DNA from: Gibbula magus
Taxonomy: Eukaryota; Mollusca; Gastropoda; Trochida; Trochidae
Length of the DNA stretch: 64,000 nucleotides
NCBI GenBank assembly: GCA_936450465.1
Contig: OW388302.1
Span: 58,716,459 to 58,780,458, forward strand
Direction of reading: 5' to 3'
The notes beneath the pieces were generated by a model. That model did no database searches. It worked only from the letters and a program-made list of their open reading frames with translations, and was not told the origin of the DNA. Positions within the stretch are counted from its first letter, which is position 1. Every line of letters begins with the position of its first letter. Shown here piece by piece: positions 56,590 to 64,000 of the stretch. Position numbers and translations under genes: made by a program.

Positions 56590-57900
56590 GCTCTACCATG
56601 TTCACAGCCTTTTGTACCAACTGTGGGGGCAGGAATTCTGCACAGAGGGATAAACTTTTCCTTTGCAGGTTCCGCTTAGCCAGGTCCGTTTGCCTGAAGG
56701 AAGGCTTTCTTCTGTGATCCAGATCCTTCTTCCGCTCGTCTCGCTCTGCAACTTCAGTCTCCTTTTAGATGCCGCTGAGGATATGGAGCAGGTGGCAACT
56801 AACGCTACTCCCAGCCGGCTGCTTCCACCCCTGGTGGTATCAGACAAGCCCCTTCACTAGTTGCCACTTCATTCCTGTTTGGTTCTCAACTTGGTCCGTC
56901 TACGGCTAAGAAGGCTTTTGGAGCAGCGAGAGCGTGGATGAGGAACCACAAGTCAGCAACCACAAGCGTCATACAGCCTTAGAAGGGAAAGGTCGTTCCG
57001 TTGTCAGAAGGTCCTATTGGGCGCCGCCAGCAGTTGTTTGGTCAGATCAGGGTCTGCATCTCCTCCGGCTGTGCTTCGAGGAGGGTACCTTATCACTGAA
57101 CCGCCACCAACTAACAGGTTGAGATTTTAACCTCCATAGAGGTGGTGCAGGGGGTCCTAACTGACTCCCGATGTTTACTCAGCAATCTTCATAATACCGG
57201 GAAGGGATTCGGAAGAATGGTGGCTGATCCACGACTTAAACGTCTTCTACTACTCCTTCATCGGTCAGCCTCCATATTTTCTTCTCTTGACGACTCTATC
57301 TTATGCGTTCTTTGGAGCATTCCGAGATCATGGTGCCTCTCGACCTCCAGGACGCGTACCTACACATTCATTTCCATTGGGAGAGCAAGAACCCTCCCTT
57401 GGTACAGGACGGAGGGCATTTCCCATTGCAATTTCATCCACTCCATCGCTGTACAAGCTTGTGACCAAGCCCATCGTCCAATACCTCCATAAGTGTGCCC
57501 CGCAACCATCTCAACGTATTCGAGGCTCGACTCAGCTCAGCTTCCCCATAGGCCTTTTGCTGTCTAGGGTGATAGTGAATCTATCTCAAAAGTCAGATTT
57601 TCCTAGGCGCCACCCCCGAATCTCAGCTGTTCCAAGGGTTTATAACGTGGAAGGAATGGTCCAATATGATCGGCAGGTGGATCACGCCTTCGATGCATCC
57701 CTCTCCCTACAACAGTGGTAGAAGGTGCTTGGGTTGCTCATGTTGCCTCAAGTCCGGACCTGTCAGGGGAGGTTTTTCCCATGGCCATTACAGTTTTTCC
57801 TGAACCCCCACTTCAACGATGATTGCTCTCGACATATTGTCTGACTCCAGATCTTCACTGCTTCCTAACTAGGTGACGGATGGACGAGAGTGTTCTTGCT
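56590..57900 (+). pseudogene. DIRS-like (tyrosine-recombinase) retroelement RT remnant
   Basis: At about 57330-57420 the sequence reads EIMVPLDLQDAYLHIHF and then GGHFPLQFHPL, a good match to the RT palm of DIRS/Ngaro-type elements (LDLxDAYxHVPIHP followed by xxFQFxxLPFG). YKLVTKPIVQYLHKC at about 57455 and SDFLGATPESQLFQGF at about 57595 continue the order in other frames. Upstream, 56615 reads FCTNCGGRNSAQRDKLF, perhaps gag. Many stops and shifts. No recombinase or terminal repeats found. More GC-rich than the neighbours. Confidence 0.6.
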
Positions 57901-57950
57901 TCGGCCCTCTTCTAGTGTCTGACGTCTGTCCGTCTGTAAACTTTTAGCAT

Positions 57951-58400
57951 TTTCATCTTCTTCTCCAGAACCAATGACTCTCGAGAGCTGAAATTTTATG
58001 TGCAGATTCCTTGGCTAATGGGGACTCTAAATTGTAGATTTCGTGACCCCATGACCCCAAATGGGGTGACAGGGGTCACAACCCCAAAAACCTATTTTCA
58101 TCTTCGTCTCTAGTTTAAAATGGTCTGGAGAGCTGAAAAGTTGTGTGCCGACTCCTTTGCTAATGGGGATTCTAAATTGTAGATTTGGTGAACCCATGAC
58201 CCGAAATGGGGTCACTGGGGTCACAACCCCAAAAACCTATTTTCATCTTCTTCTCCAGTGCCAAAAGGTCTAGAGAGCTGAAAAGTTGTGTGCAGACTCC
58301 TTGGCCAATGAGGATTCTAAATTGTAGATTTCATGATCCTGAGACCCAAATATAGGTCACAGACGTCATGATCTGAAAAGCTATTTCACCTTGAGATGTT
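57951..58400. repeat. 145-bp tandem repeat, 3 copies
   Basis: TTTCATCTTC starts at 57951, 58096 and 58241, each followed by GAGAGCTGAAA, then GATTCTAAATTGTAGATTT and CCCATGACCC-type phrases; a partial copy begins at 58384. Related dispersed sequence is found near 35.2-35.8 kb and 59.45-59.52 kb. Confidence 0.9.
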
Positions 58401-58891
58401 ATGTGCTCTTTAAAGGGAGGGAATTTAAATGAATGAATGAATGAATTTTCTCATAAACCCACCGTTCCACAACATCACAACACAACACAATTTAGTGGAA
58501 TACGCTCGTGGTAAGTGCGACCGTTTTATTACAAGCACTCAACATACAAAACTCGGTATCATACCAATCTCATCACACATGGTAACTGTATATTCATACA
58601 GCAAAATAGTAATATACTTGCTGAAACCCGTCACGTAAAACCAGAGATAAACTTTTAAAGAAAACACTCTGGAAACGTGTTCCCTCTACGAATGTAACAG
58701 CATCATACTGGAGGGTATACAGTATATCACATTTGCATATCTTATCATATATCATGCAATACAATTGCAAAAATTGCACCAGAATATACAAAATTAAAAC
58801 TGAAACAAGCCAACATAAATTATTGAAATATGTAGATGTATATATTTGCCAACCAATCAACACATACATTGTTACTTTCATACAGGAATAT
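58401..58891. other. spacer, (ATGA)n at left
   Basis: (AATG)n at 58429-58446. No gene supported in the remainder. Confidence 0.5.
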
Positions 58892-59103
58892 GCAATATTC
58901 TAATGGCTTGCCAGCCATTGAGAATGTCCTCATATGAAAATATATAGCATATGACAATCAACAATATTCTAATGGCTTGCCAGCCAAGGAGAATATCCTC
59001 ATATGAAAATATATAGCATATGGAAATCAGCAATATTCTAATGGCTTGCCAGCCAGGTAACATATATACACATGTACGCATTATTATAATGGCTTGCCAG
59101 CCC
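58892..59103. repeat. 69-bp tandem repeat, 4 cores
   Basis: CAATATTCTAATGGCTTGCC starts at 58893, 58962 and 59031 (69-bp period), with a variant fourth core at 59079. Between cores lies CCTCATATGAAAATATATAG. GGCTTGCCAGCC has an inner palindromic look. The period is divisible by three, so the minus strand gives a 23-residue repeat, but with no wider coding sign. Confidence 0.9.
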
Positions 59104-61165
59104 AAAAACAAACGTGAAGGAGACAACGTATATCCGTCCCTTCATAGCCTCATCAATGTCCCAGCCACATTGATAATCTGAAACAATAACATATTAATAA
59201 CAACATGGTCATTGATTTATACTTACTATATGAACATTTAAGCTTTTAAGATAAACGGTCTTGGTTGCACAAGCGAGAGAACGAATTCAAATTCGGCAAC
59301 CCTTTATATACCCTTTATCAACGCCACCTTGCGGAGTGACGAGTCACGTGACTGTAGTTACACGCCGCTAGGAGAAAGCAATTTCCCACTAATTCATACT
59401 TCAAATGTTGGAAATTTCATTAATCTTCAAGTGTGTCTTTATTTGTAGGGGATTTTATATCTGGCCTCAAAGATAGGTCAGAGGGGTAAGGACCTTAAGA
59501 CCTATTTCATCTTCTCCATTTAAAGTGTTTCCTATGTGTTGTACCTCTCGCCCAGAAGTTGACATTTTGAATTAGTTAATGTATATAAAACCTGATGAGG
59601 TATAGAGACCATGACTCTATTTTCATATTATTCAATAATAAAGAATTCAATACATTTAGTTAGACACTCTTTCAATATTAAGTTATTATGTACATATCAA
59701 ATAAATAAGATAATGCATTTACAATGTCTAGTTTGTGATAATTTTCACTATTTAAGTGCATATTTTTGTAAAATGTTAAGGTTTTTTAAATTAGAATTTT
59801 GGCTGATATTTTAGTGTTCTTCTTCGAAGGATTGATACATATTATTGTACGTGTGTCATGTTGATATAAAATGTGAAATGTTACACGTTTATATTGCAGA
59901 AACGGTAGGTCTAAAATTCCAAAACTTAGATTTAGAAGTCAACACCTTTGTATTGTTTCCAAAGTAAAATTTGATTTAGTATAAAGACAACTGAGCACCG
60001 ACATAATATTTTATTTTAAGGTTATCATCATTATGTCAGATGTCATATATAAGAATTGTGAATTGTTCAATTAAATAAAACTGGAAAGGTAAGGGTCCTG
60101 TCGTGGTAAAGGTTAAGGCCAAGCACACATGTACACATAAACATTAAAGGAACATTGAGTATATTGTTGGAGTCACATATGCCAAACGTTATCAATAGTG
60201 TCATTTAGTTACTTGTATTAAGAAGTAAGTACTGACATTTGCTGAAAATCATTTTAATGCTAACCAGTTCCATACAGTGACAACATAAATGTGAACAAAT
60301 GTGATTGACAAATAGACATGGTTTGTCGGCTGGTGCGCACCAATTAGTGAAACGTAATTTTGGAAACTTTTAAGGATAAAAAGGTAAAAAGCAGGTAAAA
60401 AGACAAACTTCAGTTGATACTGGTCAATAGTAACTAGTATACATTTACTCAAAAACATTAACCAGATTGCCAATTAATTTTCATCCTTGTACAACGCTCT
60501 GAGCAGAAAACATATGGATAAAGCGCTATATAAATACTTATTTATTATTTATCAATAATTGGGACCTGTAATTTCATCTATTTAACAGGTTCAAGGTTTG
60601 TGCTTAATTTTCATTAAAAACATGTTATTGTCATATATTTGGTATTTGGGGATGAATGAAGCAAGATATGCAAATTATCTGTCTTTTAAATGACAGAGGA
60701 TTACAATAATGTAAAATCAATAAGATGTGGTCTGAGCAGATTATAAAATTTATTGAAAAACATAGATGTTTATAACCTTTTCTCTGTATGTATATATAGT
60801 TTATACCATTCACATTGCTAAGCTTACACATATTATAGAAAACATTTTCTTTATTGTGAATATACACATTGTTTCAGAGTGCATGCTTACTTTTTCAACA
60901 GCTGGAACACATATGTTTAAAATAAAACGGTTCTTATCTAGAAAACTTGCTTTCTGAAAACATTAATAAACACTATTAATATTAATTGAAAAGTTATCAC
61001 ATATATTAGCTATATTAGACATCTATCTAAACACTGTACTTGTAAATGTGTTTACTTAGAGCAGACGATCTCTGAACATATCACTTAACTACTTTAGAGA
61101 GGTCTAGCGACTTTGAAAAGGACATGGCTTGTATATTGTCTAAAACGAATTAATATGTTCTTCCT
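59104..61165. other. AT-rich intergenic DNA
   Basis: About 2 kb. Only short open frames without domains (59611-59814 plus, 60631-60867 minus). A GACC-type dispersed repeat piece lies at 59455-59520. Confidence 0.5.
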
Positions 61166-61528
61166 TTAAAGGGGCAGTAGCACGTTTTTTACAAATTTTT
61201 TTTTTCAAATTTCCCATTTATAAGGATAGTTTATGTCATTTATATTCACTTGAGAGGGTTAAACATATTATTACACAAACCAATTTTCCGTAGTGGTAAA
61301 AACAGTGCTGCATAAAAAGCAAAAATTGCATGGCGGCCATTTTATTGTGAACACATTTTTTTATTTCGAATGACAAAAAAGATTCCCATGGCTTTACGGA
61401 ACCATGTAGACTAATTTTTTAACTTGATTTTCTGAAGAGGGAAGGGTGTTTTATTATTGGTGACATTAATTTTCAAATACATTTCATCAACCTATTTCAC
61501 CGAAAAAACGTGCTACTGCCCATTTTAA
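61166..61528. mobile_element. TTAA-flanked MITE (piggyBac-like)
   Basis: GGGGCAGTAGCACGTTTTTT at 61171 is matched in inverse by AAAAAACGTGCTACTGCCC at 61503. TTAA lies at both borders (61166-61169, 61525-61528), the duplication typical of piggyBac-type elements. 363 bp, no ORF; includes GGCGGCCATTTTATTG. Confidence 0.8.
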
Positions 61529-62328
61529 GCTTGATGAGCTACTATTATTTCAATTTGTTTCAGCACGTTCTACACAATGGAGGAACTATTGGTGTTGATC
61601 ATCCCCCTTCTGCTAACATACGGTATGTTACTATTTAAAGTAACCACTGCACTAAATCTTAAAGATGAAAGCAAATATAGCCAAACTACGGAAGCGTAAA
61701 TTCGTGATACTCCTACGTATGACTTAGTATCTCCTACGTAGGACATATCACCTAGTATAATGACCATATGGGTAAATTAACCATCTGAAATGATGAATTT
61801 TAAAATCTACCTCAATTGTCAATTGTTGTTATTGTCAATTATAAAATGTCGTCATTTGAACGACAGCAGACCTACTGCAGATATGAATTGTATACATCTA
61901 ATTACATAAAACTTATTTGAGTGGCATTTAGAGGTTTGAAGTCAAATAAGAACACTTAATTTGGGATAAAAGAGGTTGCTTATCCATAAAGGATTGTTCT
62001 TATTTGACCTTCTTTCAATTACACATAAATCCAATCCATTTTTAATGAAATGAAATGAAGTAAGAACTTGCAGAAATGGCGACTCGTAGTATGTGCTTAC
62101 TCCTTTATCAGGTCTGAAGTATATGCTTATTCGATTTTAAAGCAAACGTTTTTGTAAAACAATCTGCAAGTAACCCATATTTTATTTTGAAAATCAAGAT
62201 TGCACTTCGAAACTACTGGATTTAATCAAACTAACATTTGTTTATGATGAAAGAGACAGACATAAATGTTTAAGCATTGGAAAAGACGGAATAGTGATAA
62301 GTGCTTTGTACATGCTATCTCCTATGTA
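61529..62328. other. spacer with two outlying palindrome units
   Basis: No gene. TCCTACGTATGA at 61711 and TCCTACGTAGGA at 61732 are outliers of the palindrome satellite at 62.33 kb. Confidence 0.6.
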
Positions 62329-62588
62329 GGAGATACTGTGTCCTACGCAGGAGATAATATGTCCTACGTACGAGATAGTATCTCCTACGTAGGACAGTAG
62401 GAGATACTAAGTCCTACGTAGGAGATAGCCCTACTATGTCCTACGTAGGATATACTAAGTCCTACGTAGGAGATACTAAGTCCTACGTAGGAGATACTAT
62501 GTCCTACGTAGGAGATAGCCCTACTATGTCCTACGTAGGATATACTAAGTCCTACGTAGGAGATAGCCCTACTATGTCCTACGTAGTC
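62329..62588. repeat. TCCTACGTAGGA palindrome satellite
   Basis: About twelve copies of the 12-bp palindrome TCCTACGTAGGA or one- or two-base variants. From 62412 the starts are 62412, 62439, 62460, 62481, 62502, 62529, 62550 and 62577, so spacings are 21 or 27 bp. The 21-bp form adds GATACTAAG; the 27-bp form adds GATAGCCCTACTATG. Every unit can form its own hairpin, and any two can pair. Confidence 0.95.
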
Positions 62589-63085
62589 CTAAGATGATGT
62601 ACTTGGAAAGATTTACACCTAAACTATAACTAATTGAATCAATCGTTATGTGAATAATATTTATGTAGTGACTATTTTGTTAGTTAAAAATCAATTCTTA
62701 AAACAATTTCGGGTTTTATTGATACAATTGTGATGGTACTGAACTGCCCTAGAAAATAACTGTTTTTCTTGAATGCAAACAACACGATTAAATATTAGTT
62801 TCAGTTCCTGAAATCCACATTCTTATTAGGAAGTTTACATTCAGTCATAATGCATTTTGTTATCAGGATAAATAAGAAACTAATCGGTGGTTATTTTCTA
62901 TCTTACATTTCAACATGTTTGTCAGTTTTATTGGCAAATAGTCTAAGGTCACAGGGATTTGCAATCAATTTGAATTGTTTTTAGTGCAACATGTTGAAAG
63001 ACAGTCCATCTTCCTTTGAAAGGACAGTCATATATCCCATACTGAACGGATTTGATCATTTGTTTAACTTCTATTGAACTTCACA
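62589..63085. other. AT-rich spacer before the 63-kb ORF
   Basis: No repeat or promoter motif recognised with confidence. Confidence 0.4.
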
Positions 63086-63622
63086 ATGTCAAATACTGTG
63101 TCTTTGAACGTTCACACTGCTTTAACTTTTGACATCTCACAAAAGCCTGTTACTGAAATGGTCATTTATGCATCAACAGGATGGTACATATCATGCATTA
63201 GGGATAAACATTGTGTAATTAGATCGCAAAGTTTCGCAAATTACAATTTTGGTGACGACGTTAATCTGAACATACTCCTTCACAATATGGGAACACTGAA
63301 GCCCCGCTTTGTCATCTATGAATTATGGACGAGTTGCGAAAGCATGATTGTCAAAATGAGGTCCAAGGACGTGGACAAGGATCTCCTTATAATAATATTA
63401 TATTTTAACACTGCTCACTGCTCACTGGCGGTACATAATTACCCTGAAGTTAGTGTACCTTCAGTGCCGCTACTAAGTGCTCCGTGCGACCATAAAAGGT
63501 CCGTCATTACAATGTACAGGTACCCATTAAAGCATCTGGTCGGACTGAGTGCAATGTGGATGAAGTGCCTTGTCAAGGAATCTAATCTACGAGATCCATC
63601 ACCAAACGGAACTGAATCCTGA
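63086..63622 (+). CDS. hypothetical protein, 178 codons, then in-frame continuation
   Basis: ATG 63086 (MSNTVSLNVHTALTFDISQK) runs to TGA at 63620. It is the longest open frame in the AT-rich half of the window. The protein is of ordinary composition, with a hydrophobic stretch DLLIIILYFNTAHCS near residue 110, seven or eight Cys, and no signal peptide. I do not recognise a domain. The same frame resumes at once with ATG 63623 and stays open for 71 more codons to 63838 (MAIGTKCSNVGPLNTVIKEA at the start, basic, RRAHAVARYSSLKR in the middle). One stop in about 250 open codons suggests a single gene with a nonsense mutation, or stop-codon readthrough. No introns are evident. A SINE tail follows at 63916. 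It may be an intronless gene, a retrocopy or an element ORF. Confidence 0.45.
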   Translation: MSNTVSLNVHTALTFDISQKPVTEMVIYASTGWYISCIRDKHCVIRSQSFANYNFGDDVNLNILLHNMGTLKPRFVIYELWTSCESMIVKMRSKDVDKDLLIIILYFNTAHCSLAVHNYPEVSVPSVPLLSAPCDHKRSVITMYRYPLKHLVGLSAMWMKCLVKESNLRDPSPNGTES

Positions 63623-63838
63623 ATGGCTATTGGCACAAAATGCAGTAATGTTGGTCCTCTAAACACCGTGATAAAGGAAGCGGCTCGCGTTCGTCCTATC
63701 AACTTCCCCAATTACGTCAAATTCAACTTACGTCGGGCTCACGCTGTAGCACGATATTCTTCCTTAAAACGGTGCTCTCACAAAAATATGCATAAGTTTT
63801 ACCGATGGATAAATAGCACTCCTGAATCAATAAAATAG
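63623..63838 (+). CDS. in-frame downstream part of the 63-kb ORF
   Basis: 71 codons, directly after TGA of the preceding ORF and in the same frame, basic in composition. See the preceding entry; it is more likely the C-terminal end of the same ancestral protein than a separate gene. Confidence 0.35.
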   Translation: MAIGTKCSNVGPLNTVIKEAARVRPINFPNYVKFNLRRAHAVARYSSLKRCSHKNMHKFYRWINSTPESIK

Positions 63839-63915
63839 TTCTCAAACGAATTTACATGGTTCGGTTACCCATTCGAGTCCTTTTCCCATCGATCGGCTAG
63901 TTTAAGGTGTTCACA

Positions 63916-63990
63916 TGCCAGAATACTAGCAGCAGCGATATAAGTGAAATACTCTCGAAAGCGGCGTTAAACCCCAACTCACCTCATCTC
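63916..63990 (+). mobile_element. SINE tail, plus strand
   Basis: CATGCCAGAATACTAGCAG, then ATATAAGTGAAATACTC, GCGGCGTTAAACCCCAACTC and CACCTCATCTC: the 3' part of the SINE family, 5' truncated. Confidence 0.85.
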
Positions 63991-64000
63991 AGATGTTAAA

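Noticed and set aside
62329..62588. CRISPR array
   Set aside because: Units are palindromic with repeated and not unique spacers, and the genome is eukaryotic.

Overview
This is animal nuclear DNA, most likely from a marine mollusc and probably a gastropod. It has introns with GT..AG borders, AATAAA signals, AT-rich intergenic DNA and a dense, nested load of transposable elements. A tRNA-headed SINE family ends in a TTTAACGCCGCTT tail of a kind I recall from abalone-like gastropods; the phylum is therefore an inference from repeats, not from a marker gene. Nothing looks bacterial: there are no operons, rRNA genes or CRISPR arrays.

Layout. (1) 1-4.08 kb is a GC-rich block with two damaged PHD fingers, an Arg/Ser-rich ORF and a frameshifted TatD-type metal-dependent hydrolase. 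Fragments of the same family recur at 28.1-28.6 and 31.67-32.09 kb, where one abuts a Ty3/Gypsy integrase. (2) 4.1-14.4 kb is a graveyard of LINE, BEL/Pao and SINE pieces plus an unrecognised broken gene at 10.65-12.2 kb. (3) 14.4-26.0 kb is a tandem array (two full units and a partial third, about 5 kb each before insertions). Each full unit carries a predicted multi-exon gene for a small coiled-coil protein with several phase-compatible alternative exons, preceded by a second ORF split by a mariner-type MITE. (4) 26-36.8 kb holds Penelope-like, YqaJ-nuclease, Tc1-like, Gypsy and RING-finger remnants with several SINEs in both target-duplicated and truncated form. (5) 37-39.5 kb holds three LINE 3' fragments. 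(6) 41.78-50.73 kb is a 2,984-bp sequence repeated three times in tandem with no difference noticed. (7) 50.7-64 kb has a long (AG)n tract, Tc1-like and TTAA-type MITEs, a DIRS-like reverse transcriptase remnant, 145-bp and 69-bp tandem repeats, a satellite built of the palindrome TCCTACGTAGGA, and an unrecognised 178-codon ORF at 63.1 kb.

Most coding signal belongs to decayed mobile elements. The best candidates for something living and undescribed are the duplicated spliced gene of the 14.4-26.0 kb array and the PHD/TatD module apparently carried by a Gypsy-type element. Insertion order can be read in places: the MITE is in all three array copies and so predates the duplication, whereas two SINEs with target-site duplications are each missing from sister copies and so came later.
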